Below, piece by piece: positions 18,403 through 27,952 of a stretch of 64,000 nt of DNA. A program made the position numbers and the translations under genes. The notes beneath the pieces are model-generated. The model was not told where the DNA came from. It searched no databases and was given only the letters and a program-made list of their open reading frames with translations. This DNA comes from Vibrio japonicus (GTDB taxonomy: Bacteria; Pseudomonadota; Gammaproteobacteria; Enterobacterales; Vibrionaceae): positions 2,046,001 through 2,110,000 of the forward strand of contig NZ_CP102096.1 of NCBI RefSeq assembly GCF_024582835.1, in the 5' to 3' direction. Position 1 is the first letter of the stretch, and every line of letters begins with the position of its first letter.

Positions 18403-19671
18403 TTAAATCAATTCAGCGAGTTTAGCGACAACGTCTGACTGGCTGTAAGTCTCTTGCGTACCACCGATAAGGTCTTTCAGTACTACAGTATTGTCAGCCA
18501 CTTCGTTTTCACCAAGCACTAGCGCAACTGCTGCACCCACTTTGTCCGCACGCTTAAATTGCTTCTTAAAGTTACCGCCACCGAAGTGATTCATCACTCG
18601 CAGACCTGGTACTTGTTCGCGTAGCTGTTCCGCTAGCTTCATGCCCGCCATCATAGTGCCTTCACCTGCGGTTACCATGTATACGTCAACACTGCGGCGA
18701 ACGTCGGTCAGCTCTAATGTTTCTAGCATCAGAACCAAACGCTCAAGGCCCATCGCGAAGCCAACGGCTGGTGTTGCTTTGCCGCCAAGCTGCTCAACAA
18801 GACCATCATAGCGACCACCGCCACACACTGTACCCTGTGCACCTAAGCTTTCAGTGATCCACTCAAATACTGTGCGGTTGTAATAGTCTAATCCGCGAAC
18901 GAGACGTTCATTGACTGTGTATTCGATACCTGCCGCATCAAGAAGTTCACACAAACCAGAAAAATGTTGTTTAGATTCATCACCTAAGTAGTCAGATAAT
19001 CGAGGAGCATCACCTAAAACCGCCTGGATGTCTGGGTTCTTAGTATCCAGTACTCGTAGAGGGTTGGTGTGCATGCGACGTTTGCAGTCTTCATCTAAGA
19101 TATCCATGTGCTGCTCTAGGAACTCGATCAATGCTGTGCGGTAGTTAGCACGGTCTTCTAGAGAACCGATTGAGTTCAGCTCAAGGCGCACGTGCTTGTC
19201 GATACCTAACTCGCGCCATAGGCGAGCAGTCATCATGATAAGCTCTGCATCAACATCAGGACCATCTAGGCCGAATACTTCCACACCACATTGGTGGAAC
19301 TGACGGTAGCGACCTTTTTGCGGACGTTCATGACGGAACATAGGGCCCATGTACCATAAGCGTTGCTCTTGGTTGTACAGCAAACCATTTTCGATACCAG
19401 CGCGCACACAGCCAGCCGTACCTTCAGGGCGCAAGGTTAAGCTGTCACCGTTACGATCTTCGAACGTATACATCTCTTTTTCTACAACGTCCGTAACCTC
19501 ACCGATTGCGCGGCTAAATAGATGTGTCATCTCAACGATTGGCATGCGCACTTCATTGTAACCATAAGCGCTGACTACATTTTTTACTGTGTTCTCAAGT
19601 TTTTGCCACAGTGGAGATTGAGTTGGGAGGCAGTCGTTCATGCCTCGAATTGCTTGAATAGTTTTTGCCAC
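18403..19671 (-). CDS. hisS: Histidyl-tRNA synthetase
   Basis: This 422-residue class II aminoacyl-tRNA synthetase charges tRNA-His in the cytosol. Motif 2 region [12 protein letters not shown], the Arg-containing [17 protein letters not shown] and the histidine signature [12 protein letters not shown] are all present. The C-terminal anticodon-binding domain includes [18 protein letters not shown]. Length matches E. coli HisRS (424). It lies 30 bases after ispG, in the conserved rodZ-ispG-hisS order, and is followed by a terminator. Confidence 0.98.
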   Translation of the reverse strand: MAKTIQAIRGMNDCLPTQSPLWQKLENTVKNVVSAYGYNEVRMPIVEMTHLFSRAIGEVTDVVEKEMYTFEDRNGDSLTLRPEGTAGCVRAGIENGLLYNQEQRLWYMGPMFRHERPQKGRYRQFHQCGVEVFGLDGPDVDAELIMMTARLWRELGIDKHVRLELNSIGSLEDRANYRTALIEFLEQHMDILDEDCKRRMHTNPLRVLDTKNPDIQAVLGDAPRLSDYLGDESKQHFSGLCELLDAAGIEYTVNERLVRGLDYYNRTVFEWITESLGAQGTVCGGGRYDGLVEQLGGKATPAVGFAMGLERLVLMLETLELTDVRRSVDVYMVTAGEGTMMAGMKLAEQLREQVPGLRVMNHFGGGNFKKQFKRADKVGAAVALVLGENEVADNTVVLKDLIGGTQETYSQSDVVAKLAELI

Positions 19672-19701
19672 GATAATTACCGTAATCTTCGTTGAGAATA
19701 T

Positions 19702-20820
19702 TTAGTCTTGTACTTTAATGTCTATGCGGTTTTGCTCGTCCATTACCGCTGCTTTCGCACGAATTTTTGCTTCGAGCTGGCTAACAAGATCATCGTTATC
19801 AAATCGCTCTTTCTGACGTTTTCCGTCTTCGTAAAAAGCGCTCTTCTTGTTACTGCCCGCTAAGCCTAGATGTGAAACCTCAGCTTCACCTGGGCCATTC
19901 ACAACACAACCGATGATGGACACATCCATTGGCGTAATAATGTCTTCTAGGCGTTCTTCTAAGGCATTCACCGTGCCAATAACATCAAATTCTTGACGAG
20001 AGCAGCTTGGACATGCAATGAAGTTAATGCCGCGAGAACGAATGCGCAGAGATTTAAGAATATCAAAACCGACTTTGATTTCTTCTACAGGGTTGGCCGC
20101 AAGAGAGATTCTCAGTGTATCACCGATACCTTCTGCCAATAGCATACCAAGGCCAACCGATGACTTAACCGCGCCAGCGCGTGCACCGCCCGCTTCTGTA
20201 ATACCTAAGTGAAGAGGTTGGTCGATTTTCTTCGCCAATAGTCTGTATGAGTCCACAGCAAGAAATACGTCCGATGCTTTAACGCTCACTTTAAACTGTT
20301 CAAAGTTCAGGCGATCAAGAATGTCCACATGGCGCATTGCTGATTCGACCAGAGCTTCAGGTGTAGGTTCGCCATATTTCATCTGGATGTCTTTTTCCAG
20401 AGAACCACCGTTGACGCCGATTCGAATCGGGATGTTTTTATCACGAGCGCAGTCAACAACAGCACGAATGCGGTCTTCGTTACCAATATTGCCTGGGTTA
20501 ATGCGTAGACAGTCCACGCCGTATTCCGCTACTTTCAGCGCGATACGGTAATCGAAATGGATGTCGGCAACCAAAGGAATATTCACTTGCTGTTTAATCA
20601 ACTTAAATGCTTCGGCTGCGTCCATTGTCGGTACAGAAACACGCACAATATCCGCGCCCACATTTTCCAGTGATTTGATTTGTGCAACAGTCGCTTCTAC
20701 GTCTGTTGTTCTGGTGTTTGTCATGGACTGCACCGCAATTGGCGCGCCATCACCAATAGGTACATCACCCACATAAATACGTGTCGATGGGCGACGTTTA
20801 ATAGGAGATTCGTGATGCAT
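19702..20820 (-). CDS. ispG: HMB-PP synthase (IspG/GcpE)
   Basis: This 372-residue 4Fe-4S enzyme of the MEP isoprenoid pathway converts ME-cPP to HMB-PP. The TIM-barrel domain has the motifs [10 protein letters not shown] and LRINPGNIG. The cluster-binding C-terminal domain carries CPSC and [11 protein letters not shown], giving the three cysteine ligands. Length equals that of the E. coli enzyme. It begins eight bases after the rodZ stop, so the two are co-transcribed and probably coupled. Confidence 0.98.
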   Translation of the reverse strand: MHHESPIKRRPSTRIYVGDVPIGDGAPIAVQSMTNTRTTDVEATVAQIKSLENVGADIVRVSVPTMDAAEAFKLIKQQVNIPLVADIHFDYRIALKVAEYGVDCLRINPGNIGNEDRIRAVVDCARDKNIPIRIGVNGGSLEKDIQMKYGEPTPEALVESAMRHVDILDRLNFEQFKVSVKASDVFLAVDSYRLLAKKIDQPLHLGITEAGGARAGAVKSSVGLGMLLAEGIGDTLRISLAANPVEEIKVGFDILKSLRIRSRGINFIACPSCSRQEFDVIGTVNALEERLEDIITPMDVSIIGCVVNGPGEAEVSHLGLAGSNKKSAFYEDGKRQKERFDNDDLVSQLEAKIRAKAAVMDEQNRIDIKVQD

Positions 20821-20828
20821 AGTAACTT

Positions 20829-21749
20829 CTAAGGTAAGGTGAATTTTGCGACTTTGCCTGAAGTATACCCAGAAAGGTCGACAGGTTCACTTGATAATGT
20901 CATTGAAACGTTTTGTGGTGCGCCTAAAACCACGTTGTAGGGCATTTCACCGGACAATTCCAACGTCTCTCCCCCCTTCTTAACGCCAGAAACCAGCGTT
21001 TTTCCTGAGCTGTCTTTAACCAAAGTCCAACAATCTCCATTAAACGTAATGTTGAGTAAGTTGTCTGCAACTTCAGGTTTCGTTGACTCTTCTGATACCA
21101 CTGGAGCAGTTTCAGTCGCTGCCGCTTCAGTATTGATGTCTGAGGCAGCAATGTCGTTTTGCTCTTGGACAATTTCAGTTTCTGCGTCAGCTAGAGTGTC
21201 GAATGTTTCAGCGACTTGAGGTTCAGATTCATCCATCATCAACGTAGGATCAAATTGATTGGTATTTTCAAAGCCCTGTTCAATGGGTTGTTCTTGCTCC
21301 GCAGGCTCAGTGAGTTCGACGATTGAGGTTTGCTGATTTTGCCACCACCATACCGATGAAATACCAAGAATAATCGCCACAATTCCCCACGTCAGAATCA
21401 TGATACGGCTGTCGTGTTTCTCTCGCTTTGTCTTACCAGAAAAGCTTTTCATTTCTTGCTCTTCAGGCTCTGGTCTCTGTTCGCTTTCGTACGCTTTTAA
21501 GACTTCTCCGACATCCATCCCAACCGCTTTTGCGTATGAGCGAATATAACCCTTGGTGAATGTCGCAGAGTGATCAGAATCAAACTGGTTGTTTTCAATA
21601 TCTTCAATAATGGATGCGCGTAATCGCAAACGATCAGCGATTTGCCTTTGGCTAAGTCCTAATTGTTCACGCTTTTGCTTTAATAATGTGCCTGCTTTGA
21701 TCGCAGCGTGGTTTTCTTCTCTTCCTATCGTCTCGTTTTCAGCTGTCAT
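20829..21749 (-). CDS. rodZ: Cytoskeletal protein RodZ
   Basis: This 306-residue bitopic membrane protein links MreB filaments to the cell-wall elongation machinery. A cytoplasmic helix-turn-helix of the Xre type lies at about 19-80 ([23 protein letters not shown]). One membrane helix ([21 protein letters not shown]) follows a basic stretch at about 115-136. An acidic, low-complexity linker then leads to the C-terminal beta domain ([20 protein letters not shown]). It heads the rodZ-ispG-hisS run. The 320 bp upstream lack the pilW/pilF gene that sits here in some relatives. Confidence 0.95.
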   Translation of the reverse strand: MTAENETIGREENHAAIKAGTLLKQKREQLGLSQRQIADRLRLRASIIEDIENNQFDSDHSATFTKGYIRSYAKAVGMDVGEVLKAYESEQRPEPEEQEMKSFSGKTKREKHDSRIMILTWGIVAIILGISSVWWWQNQQTSIVELTEPAEQEQPIEQGFENTNQFDPTLMMDESEPQVAETFDTLADAETEIVQEQNDIAASDINTEAAATETAPVVSEESTKPEVADNLLNITFNGDCWTLVKDSSGKTLVSGVKKGGETLELSGEMPYNVVLGAPQNVSMTLSSEPVDLSGYTSGKVAKFTLP

Positions 21750-22069
21750 ACGAAATATATCTCTTTGCTTAACAAGTCAGTTTTAGCTCACTTTTCTTAT
21801 TCGTTATTGGTCGTGGCACTATGAACTTACTTAAAATTAATTAGTTGGTGAATCCAACCTACGTCAAATATCGCTCCACGAAATAGCAGAGTAGTCACTC
21901 CAGAGCGTTAACCTTCAATTCTAATAGATATGAGTGATGAAACAACACCGTGGAGATGCATAATTTACAGCCAGCTCAAGGTTTTTTCCTTAAATTGACA
22001 AAAGGCAACGGTAATCTGGAATAAAAAAACCAGAGCGAGGCTCTGGCTTCATACAATACTAAGTTTAGC
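21750..22069. other. Intergenic region rlmN-rodZ
   Basis: There are 320 bp with no supported gene. It holds the rlmN terminator (22023-22046) and presumably the rodZ promoter; no further motif was recognised. Confidence 0.5.
22023..22046 (-). terminator. Terminator of rlmN
   Basis: On the minus strand CCAGAGCC and GGCTCTGG-type arms (CCAGAGCCTCGCTCTGG) are followed by seven Ts. Confidence 0.9.
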
Positions 22070-23194
22070 TTATACCGCTTTTACCGCGATCGTTTCGCCT
22101 TTTGCGGCTTTTATCATCGCAGTACGTTTAGTACGGTCAATAACGTCACCGACTAATTGCCCACATGCTGCATCAATATCATCACCACGTGTTTTACGAA
22201 TGGTCACTGTGTGATCGTATTTCATCAACGTCTTTTGGAAACGATCAATGCGTGAGTTACTTGGCTTCTTGTAAGGCGAACCAGGGTACGGGTTAAACGG
22301 AATCAAGTTGATCTTACAAGGCGTGTCTTTCATCAGCTCCGCCAATTCACGTGCGTGATCCATGTCATCGTTAACGTGGTCTAGCAATACATACTCTACG
22401 GTAACTTTACCGCGGTTTGCATTTGATGATGCAATGTAACGACGTACCGATGCTAAGAAGTCCTGGATATCCCAGCGGTCATTGATAGGCATGATTTCAC
22501 TACGTAGCTTATCGTTTGGCGCATGCAGAGAAATCGCTAGTGCTACGTCAATCTTACCCGTCATCTGATCAAGACCAGATACTACGCCTGACGTCGAAAC
22601 AGTAACGCGACGCTTAGACAAACCAAAACCCAGATCGTCGAGCATGATTTCTAATGCTGGGATGAGATTTTTCATGTTAAGCAGTGGCTCACCCATACCC
22701 ATCATTACCACATTAGTGATTGGGCGACGGCCAGTCTCTTTCTGCAGACCGATCTCGCGTGCTGCACGCCAAACCTGACCAATGATTTCAGAGACTTTCA
22801 AGTTACGGTTAAAGCCTTGCTGAGCCGTAGAACAGAATTTACATTCCAGCGCACAACCTACCTGAGAAGATACACACAGCGTAGCGCGATCGTCTTCCGG
22901 GATGTACACCGTTTCAACATCTTGATCGCCGACCTTCATCGCCCACTTGATTGTGCCGTCTGAAGAGTGCTGAGCTTCTGCAACCGTAGGTGCTTTGATT
23001 TCACACTTGTGCTGCAGTTTTTCGCGTAGCTTCTTGTTAATGTTGCTCATGTTTTCGAAGTCATCGACACCGAAATGGTAGATCCACTTCATTACCTGAT
23101 CTGCGCGGAATGCCTTTTCGCCTAACTCTTCGGCGAAGAATTGACGCATACCCTTGCGATCAAAGTCGAGTAGATTGATTTTTTCAGTGGTCAT
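22070..23194 (-). CDS. rlmN: Dual-specificity 23S rRNA/tRNA adenine-C2 methyltransferase RlmN
   Basis: This 374-residue radical-SAM enzyme makes m2A2503 in 23S rRNA and m2A37 in some tRNAs. The 4Fe-4S ligands are Cys114, Cys118 and Cys121 in GCALECKFC. The two reactive cysteines of the family are also seen: Cys344 in DAACGQL near the C-terminus and the cluster-proximal region. The ATG at 23194 has GAGAGGCC at good spacing; an upstream in-frame start at 23218 lacks support. It is upstream of rodZ, as in E. coli. Confidence 0.97.
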   Translation of the reverse strand: MTTEKINLLDFDRKGMRQFFAEELGEKAFRADQVMKWIYHFGVDDFENMSNINKKLREKLQHKCEIKAPTVAEAQHSSDGTIKWAMKVGDQDVETVYIPEDDRATLCVSSQVGCALECKFCSTAQQGFNRNLKVSEIIGQVWRAAREIGLQKETGRRPITNVVMMGMGEPLLNMKNLIPALEIMLDDLGFGLSKRRVTVSTSGVVSGLDQMTGKIDVALAISLHAPNDKLRSEIMPINDRWDIQDFLASVRRYIASSNANRGKVTVEYVLLDHVNDDMDHARELAELMKDTPCKINLIPFNPYPGSPYKKPSNSRIDRFQKTLMKYDHTVTIRKTRGDDIDAACGQLVGDVIDRTKRTAMIKAAKGETIAVKAV

Positions 23195-23342
23195 GTGGCC
23201 TCTCAAAAGACGGAACATTAATTAAGGGCGCGAATTGTACAGCCTTTACGCAGCGACAACAAGGGGTCTAAAGCCATGTATTTTCTAAGGTGTTAATATC
23301 AATGTGATTAAATTTTAACCGCCAGAATTACAATGGGAGTTG

Positions 23343-23377
23343 AACCTCAACATACGCCCCAAAACGTATGCGAGGTT
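23343..23377. repeat. Hairpin downstream of csdE
   Basis: AACCTC-ACATACG and CGTATG-GAGGTT arms surround an eight-base loop just after the csdE stop. There is no U-run on either strand, so if it ends transcription it does so weakly. Confidence 0.5.
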
Positions 23378-23396
23378 AGCAGAAATCTGAGATAGA

Positions 23397-23825
23397 TTAA
23401 GCGGAAAGCTGTTTGATTTGTTCGACAATCGCCTTTAGGCCGTTGCCACGAGACGGACTAAGGTGAGCGATTAATCCAAGTTGGTCAAAATACGCATCCA
23501 CATCAAACGCTTGAATTTCTTCACTTGATTTACCGTCATAGGCCGCCATCACCAAAGCGATTAAACCTCTAACAATACGAGCATCTGAGTCGGCGCAGAA
23601 ATGCCACTTACCATCAATCTGTTCACTCACAAGCCAGACTTGGCTTTCACACCCCGAGACAGTCACCTGCTCCGATTTTAGATCATCAGGCATTTGAGGC
23701 AGTTTTTTCCCCCACTGAATCACCTGACGGTAGCGGTCTTCCCATCCTTTAAAGTTTTGCATGGTTGCAACGATATCGTCAGCGGTAATATCTTGACCAA
23801 ATGGCGACTGAGGAAAAGATGACAT
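23397..23825 (-). CDS. csdE: CsdE, SufE-family sulfur acceptor
   Basis: This 142-residue SufE-fold protein accepts persulfide sulfur from the CsdA cysteine desulfurase. The acceptor is Cys59 in VTVSGCESQVW. Length matches CsdE/SufE (about 140). The next gene upstream in the same orientation is tcdA (csdL), which mirrors the E. coli csdA-csdE-csdL neighbourhood and favours CsdE over SufE. No csdA is seen in the window. Confidence 0.9.
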   Translation of the reverse strand: MSSFPQSPFGQDITADDIVATMQNFKGWEDRYRQVIQWGKKLPQMPDDLKSEQVTVSGCESQVWLVSEQIDGKWHFCADSDARIVRGLIALVMAAYDGKSSEEIQAFDVDAYFDQLGLIAHLSPSRGNGLKAIVEQIKQLSA

Positions 23826-23877
23826 GGCAATCTCCTAGCGTTGGCATAAAGAACGAAAAACTCGCTCCATAAAAATT

Positions 23878-24690
23878 TTAGGCGTTTTTGTACTTTTGAA
23901 TCAGCTTTTCAACGATGCGAGATACAGCAACAAAACCGAAGGTCGCGGTAACTACAGTTGCAGCACCAAAACCACTCGCACAATCCATACGTTTTGGACC
24001 TTCTGCCGTTGATTTTACGCCGCATACGCTTCCATCAGGTTGAGGGTATTTAAGTTGTTCCGTTGAAAATACGCAGTCGATACCAAATTTTCGCTGAGGA
24101 TTTTTTGGAAAGTTATGATGACGACGCAGTGTATCCTTAATTTTCTTCGCTAACGGATCTTGAATCGTTTTGGTCAGATCCGCGACTTGAATCTGAGTCG
24201 GATCAACTTGACCACCAGCACCACCCGTTGTAATCACTTTGATTTTGTTACTACGACAGTATGCCAATAAAGACGCTTTGGCTTTTACGCTATCAATAGC
24301 ATCGAGCACATAATCAAACTCTTTGCTCAAGTATTCGTGTTGATTGTCAGGAGTGATGAAGTCATCAATGATGTTGACCTTGCACTCTGGGTTAATCAAC
24401 TTAACACGCTCTGCCATCACTTCGACTTTACTTTGACCTACTGTTCCCGACATCGCATGAATCTGACGGTTGATATTGGTGACGCAAACATCATCCATAT
24501 CGATCAGAGTCAGTTCGCCAATGCCAGTGCGCGCCAACGCTTCCACCGCCCAAGAGCCAACACCGCCAATACCGATGACACAGACATGAGCCGCTCGTAG
24601 GATTTCTACTTCGCTATTGCCGTAAAGTCGACGTGTGCCGCCAAAGCGTTGGTTGTAATTATCAGAAGCAGGAGTATCAAGTTCGCGCAT
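23878..24690 (-). CDS. tcdA: tRNA threonylcarbamoyladenosine dehydratase
   Basis: This 270-residue E1-like protein cyclises t6A to ct6A at position 37 of ANN-decoding tRNAs, using ATP. The nucleotide-binding motif GIGGVGS is at 40-46, followed by DMDDVCVTNINRQ, as in ThiF/MoeB folds. The C-terminal hydrophobic helix (GFGAATVVTATFGFVAV) is typical of this family. The ATG at 24690 matches the conserved N-terminus and has GGAAGAA upstream; the longer frame to 24747 overlaps a terminator region. It precedes csdE. Confidence 0.95.
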   Translation of the reverse strand: MRELDTPASDNYNQRFGGTRRLYGNSEVEILRAAHVCVIGIGGVGSWAVEALARTGIGELTLIDMDDVCVTNINRQIHAMSGTVGQSKVEVMAERVKLINPECKVNIIDDFITPDNQHEYLSKEFDYVLDAIDSVKAKASLLAYCRSNKIKVITTGGAGGQVDPTQIQVADLTKTIQDPLAKKIKDTLRRHHNFPKNPQRKFGIDCVFSTEQLKYPQPDGSVCGVKSTAEGPKRMDCASGFGAATVVTATFGFVAVSRIVEKLIQKYKNA

Positions 24691-24723
24691 GGTGCAATTC
24701 TTCCGCCAAAAAGTGGTACAAAA

Positions 24724-24757
24724 ACAAAGAGTGCGATTTATACGCACTCTTTGTAAA
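24724..24757 (-). terminator. Terminator of mltA
   Basis: ACAAAGAGTGCG (24724-24735) pairs with CGCACTCTTTGT (24743-24754), a 12 bp perfect stem. The minus strand continues into a T-run. Confidence 0.9.
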
Positions 24758-24775
24758 AAAGTCTAGGTTAGAAGC

Positions 24776-25906
24776 CTATTGTAACTTCTCGGGTGGCAAT
24801 GCCCAAGGAGCTTGCGTGGCTGAGTTTTCCAGCCCCAATTTCCATACCCGGCCAAAATGTTTGTAATGACCGGCCTCTGTTCCCGCACGTGGCCCCATAC
24901 CGTGGTAAAGATCTAAGTGGTTACGTTTGACTGCGCCGCCAGTATCTAACACAACGAGCAATCGAAGTTGGTGAGCGCCACTCCACGAGCCGTCAGAGTT
25001 TAGCAAAGGCACTTCCGCTAAAATTGGCGTCCCCATCGGTAAGATAGAACGATCCCCCGCAACAGATGCCATCGGTAATAGTGGAATGCCCGCAGACCCA
25101 GTTACAGGCGCATCGGCTTGAGGGCTAAAGAAAACGTAAGAAGGGTTTTGTTCCAACAGCTCTCGAACGACATTTTCATCGTTAGCCAGTACCCACTCTT
25201 TGATCGCTTTCATCGACATTTTTTCACGCGGGACTTCACCTCGCTCAATCAGTACTTTTCCGATACTGACATAAGCTTTGTTGTTCTTACCGCCGTAGGC
25301 AAAATACTCGAGTGTATCGTCATCTTCAAAATGCACAAATCCGCTGCCCTGCACTTCCATCAAGAATGGGTCAATCATATTTGGCGCGTAGCCGAGCTCT
25401 AATCCTTGTCCTGCTAATGCACCCGCGTAGATTTGCGCGCGCGTTGGACATTCTGAACCACACTTAGGCTTGCGATAAACAGGGTACTTAAAAGTCTCAT
25501 TCGGTGTATGACGAAGCTCCATCACCGGGGAGAAATACCCCGTAAACAGCACATTGCCTTTCTTGTCTCCGCCGCCTAACTGAGCCGCTTGAATATTAAA
25601 ATTCGCCAGCTCACTTGGGTCACCACTTTGCAAAACCCAATCGTTGAGCTTTTCATACAGCGGTTGGTATACCGTAGCCATTCTCGGTGACTTTTTGACC
25701 ACTTGCTCGGTCTGTTTATGGAACTCAGTAAAATCTCTCGGCTTGTTAGATTCAACAACTGTCGTTTTATTCAACAATGAGTCAAATTCGCCATCCAGAT
25801 ATTGTTGGGCTCTTTCAGTAGATTCAATGGGCTCAATGGATTCAGTAGGTTGAGCGCAGCCAAAAAGTAGCGTGACTGCAGCAATTGGAAGATATTTTTT
25901 TATCAC
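24776..25906 (-). CDS. mltA: Membrane-bound lytic murein transglycosylase A
   Basis: This 376-residue outer-membrane lipoprotein cleaves peptidoglycan glycan strands to 1,6-anhydroMurNAc ends. The signal ends in the lipobox LLFGC. The MltA core has FTGYFSPVMELRHTPN, the double-psi barrel region SVAGDRSILPMGTPI and the 3D motif VVLDTGGAVKRNHLDLYHGMG with the catalytic Asp. A GTG start at 25906 is chosen: it gives a proper lipoprotein signal and has AAAGGAAC upstream, whereas the longer frame to 25951 would place the signal internally. The gene is divergent from argA. Confidence 0.93.
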   Translation of the reverse strand: MIKKYLPIAAVTLLFGCAQPTESIEPIESTERAQQYLDGEFDSLLNKTTVVESNKPRDFTEFHKQTEQVVKKSPRMATVYQPLYEKLNDWVLQSGDPSELANFNIQAAQLGGGDKKGNVLFTGYFSPVMELRHTPNETFKYPVYRKPKCGSECPTRAQIYAGALAGQGLELGYAPNMIDPFLMEVQGSGFVHFEDDDTLEYFAYGGKNNKAYVSIGKVLIERGEVPREKMSMKAIKEWVLANDENVVRELLEQNPSYVFFSPQADAPVTGSAGIPLLPMASVAGDRSILPMGTPILAEVPLLNSDGSWSGAHQLRLLVVLDTGGAVKRNHLDLYHGMGPRAGTEAGHYKHFGRVWKLGLENSATQAPWALPPEKLQ

Positions 25907-26131
25907 AAGATTTGTTCCTTTCCAGTTATCTACGAAGCATGACAAACTCAACGAAATAGCGCAATGAAAGGAGGGTTAGCGGATGTTAATTTTAAACTTT
26001 CCTGACAAACCAACCACTGCTCGGGCACTTGCTATCGCTAAACGCCACAATCCCCCTATTATATATTTGGAGCACAAGGTCATCATCTCGATGAGTGGTT
26101 TGTATTTCACTGTAAAAACCACTTGCCCACA

Positions 26132-26149
26132 AAAGAATAAAATTGCAAT
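26132..26149. promoter_or_regulatory. ArgR box 1 of argA
   Basis: An 18 bp site with GAAT, an A/T core and a TTGCA half, compared with the ARG consensus in which GAAT and ATTCA flank four A/T bases. It is separated by exactly three bases from a second box, the spacing known for ArgR hexamer binding. Confidence 0.65.
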
Positions 26150-26152
26150 ATT

Positions 26153-26170
26153 CTTAAATATTAATTCACA
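26153..26170. promoter_or_regulatory. ArgR box 2 of argA
   Basis: An 18 bp site CTTAAATATTAATTCACA with a perfect ATTCA half and A/T core, ending 12 bases before the argA start. Together with box 1 it forms a tandem operator overlapping the likely promoter, consistent with arginine repression of argA. Confidence 0.7.
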
Positions 26171-26182
26171 CCGGAACGTATA

Positions 26183-27523
26183 GTGAAAATCAGAAATACA
26201 GCATTAGTTAAAGGATTTAGGCAGTCTGTCCCTTATGTTAACGCACACCGCGGTAAAACCATGGTTATCATGTTAGGTGGCGAGGCTGTGGCTGACAGTA
26301 ACTTTTCCAATATCATTAGTGATTTGGCACTTTTGCACAGTTTGGGTGTGAAAATTGTTCTGGTTCACGGTGCCAGACCTCAAATTAACGCCATCCTTGA
26401 GCAGCATTCCTACTCCACTCCTTACCACAAAGGGATCCGAGTCACTGACGAAACCTCTCTCAACTACGTCATGCAGGCTTCTGGGCAACTGCAACTTTCT
26501 ATTACAGCTCAACTGTCGATGAGTTTGAGCAATACGCCAATGGCAGGCACTCAGCTAAACGTGGTCAGTGGAAACTTCGTTATTTCTCAACCTTTGGGAA
26601 TTGATGATGGCGTGGATTACTGCCACAGCGGACGAATAAGAAGAATCGACGTTGCTGGGATTAATCGCATGCTTGACCAAGGTTCGATTGTATTACTCGG
26701 ACCCATCGCAAGTTCCGTCACGGGGGAATCTTTTAACTTACTGTCAGAAGAGGTCGCCACACAAGTCGCCATCAAGCTCAAAGCAGATAAGTTGATCGGC
26801 TTTTGTTCAGAGCAAGGGGTCATTGATGACGAAGGCAATGCCGTTGCAGAACTGTTCCCTAAAGAAGCAGAAAACATTTTACACACGATGATTAGCGCTT
26901 CAGAAAAGGAAGGTGACAGTGCCTCCGGGACTATGCGTTTTTTAAGAGCAGCCACAACAGCCTGCCGAGCAGGAGTCCCACGTAGCCACTTAGTGAGTTA
27001 CAAAGTCGATGGTGCGCTGATTCAGGAGTTGTTCTCTCTTGATGGGATTGGCACACAAATCGTGCAAGCCAGTGCTGAGCAAGTTCGCGTCGCTGACATT
27101 GATGATATTGGGGGGATCTTGGATTTGATCCAGCCATTAGAAGAGCAAGGAATTCTAGTACGCCGCTCAAGAGAGCAACTGGAGCAAGAAATTCACCAGT
27201 TCACCATCATCGAAAAAGATGGCTTAATCATTGGTTGCGCCGCACTTTACCCTTATGCGCAAGAAAAAATGGCTGAAATGGCTTGCGTAGCTATTCATTC
27301 AGAATACCGAGATGGCAACAGAGGACTTTTACTGCTGAACCACATGAAACTTCAATGCAAAGCCCAAGGGATAAAACAGTTATTCGTTTTAACCACACAC
27401 AGCTTGCACTGGTTCCGTGAACAGGGCTTTCACGAAATTAGCGTGGACTTCCTTCCCTCACAAAAACAGAACCTGTACAACTACCAGAGAAAATCCAAAG
27501 TGCTGGCCATAGAGCTGTTTTAA
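26183..27523 (+). CDS. argA: N-acetylglutamate synthase
   Basis: This 446-residue enzyme makes N-acetylglutamate from glutamate and acetyl-CoA, the first step of arginine synthesis. The N-terminal amino-acid-kinase-like domain ([22 protein letters not shown]) binds the feedback inhibitor arginine in this family. The C-terminal GNAT domain (about 300-446) carries out acetyl transfer, with [20 protein letters not shown]. Length agrees with E. coli ArgA (443). Two ArgR boxes end 12 bases before the start. The divergent mltA and convergent recD make the classic mltA/argA/recD locus, here without amiC between. Confidence 0.97.
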   Translation: MKIRNTALVKGFRQSVPYVNAHRGKTMVIMLGGEAVADSNFSNIISDLALLHSLGVKIVLVHGARPQINAILEQHSYSTPYHKGIRVTDETSLNYVMQASGQLQLSITAQLSMSLSNTPMAGTQLNVVSGNFVISQPLGIDDGVDYCHSGRIRRIDVAGINRMLDQGSIVLLGPIASSVTGESFNLLSEEVATQVAIKLKADKLIGFCSEQGVIDDEGNAVAELFPKEAENILHTMISASEKEGDSASGTMRFLRAATTACRAGVPRSHLVSYKVDGALIQELFSLDGIGTQIVQASAEQVRVADIDDIGGILDLIQPLEEQGILVRRSREQLEQEIHQFTIIEKDGLIIGCAALYPYAQEKMAEMACVAIHSEYRDGNRGLLLLNHMKLQCKAQGIKQLFVLTTHSLHWFREQGFHEISVDFLPSQKQNLYNYQRKSKVLAIELF

Positions 27524-27613
27524 CCCATACAGTCTTCAGGCTTATTTTCAACACACTTGTATTTTTATCTGCTTCTGCCTCTTTAAGTTTTATTGATAAT
27601 TGGTTAAAATTTC

Positions 27614-27633
27614 GGCTCCCGTTTCTGGGAGCC
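27614..27633. repeat. Hairpin in the argA-recD gap
   Basis: GGCTCCC-GTTTCT-GGGAGCC is a perfect 7 bp stem. On the minus strand it is followed by GAAATTTTAA, a weak U-run, so it may end recD transcription; the plus strand has no U-run. Confidence 0.55.
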
Positions 27634-27720
27634 CACTGGACTCATTCCACTTGATCATCACACAGATTAAGTCGCAAGGATTGCTTGAGGTTGAATCAAC
27701 ATCAATAAGAGCAAAAACCA

Positions 27721-27906
27721 ATGAAAACCATCATTTGCAATTCCGTTCAAAGCTTTTGGGATATGGCAGACAATCACTTACTCGAAGGTTTAGACGTGCA
27801 TTGCACCTTTCCTGCAACAGACGGACTGAGAGCATTTATCCTGGATTACAAAGAGAAGTATGCGATCCGTAGTATCTCTTTTACATCAGTAGGAGTTGGT
27901 TCATAA
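27721..27906 (+). CDS. Small hypothetical protein, 61 aa
   Basis: An ATG opens a 61-residue frame between argA and recD with a plausible soluble composition (Trp, His, Cys, several acidic and basic residues). I recognise no domain. The ribosome site (AAGAG) is weak and distant. An overlapping 90-residue frame that starts at 27600 is less protein-like. It may be a real small gene following argA or a chance frame. Confidence 0.4.
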   Translation: MKTIICNSVQSFWDMADNHLLEGLDVHCTFPATDGLRAFILDYKEKYAIRSISFTSVGVGS

Positions 27907-27952
27907 ACACCAAGAGCCTAACGCGCAAACCAGGGAAGGTTGTCCACTCTTA

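Noticed and set aside
25983..26183. 66-residue plus-strand frame directly before argA
   Set aside because: It covers the ArgR boxes and promoter of argA and has no protein-like features.
27600..27872. 90-residue plus-strand frame in the argA-recD gap
   Set aside because: It has low-quality composition (many Arg, Ser, Asn), runs through a hairpin and overlaps the better 61-residue frame.
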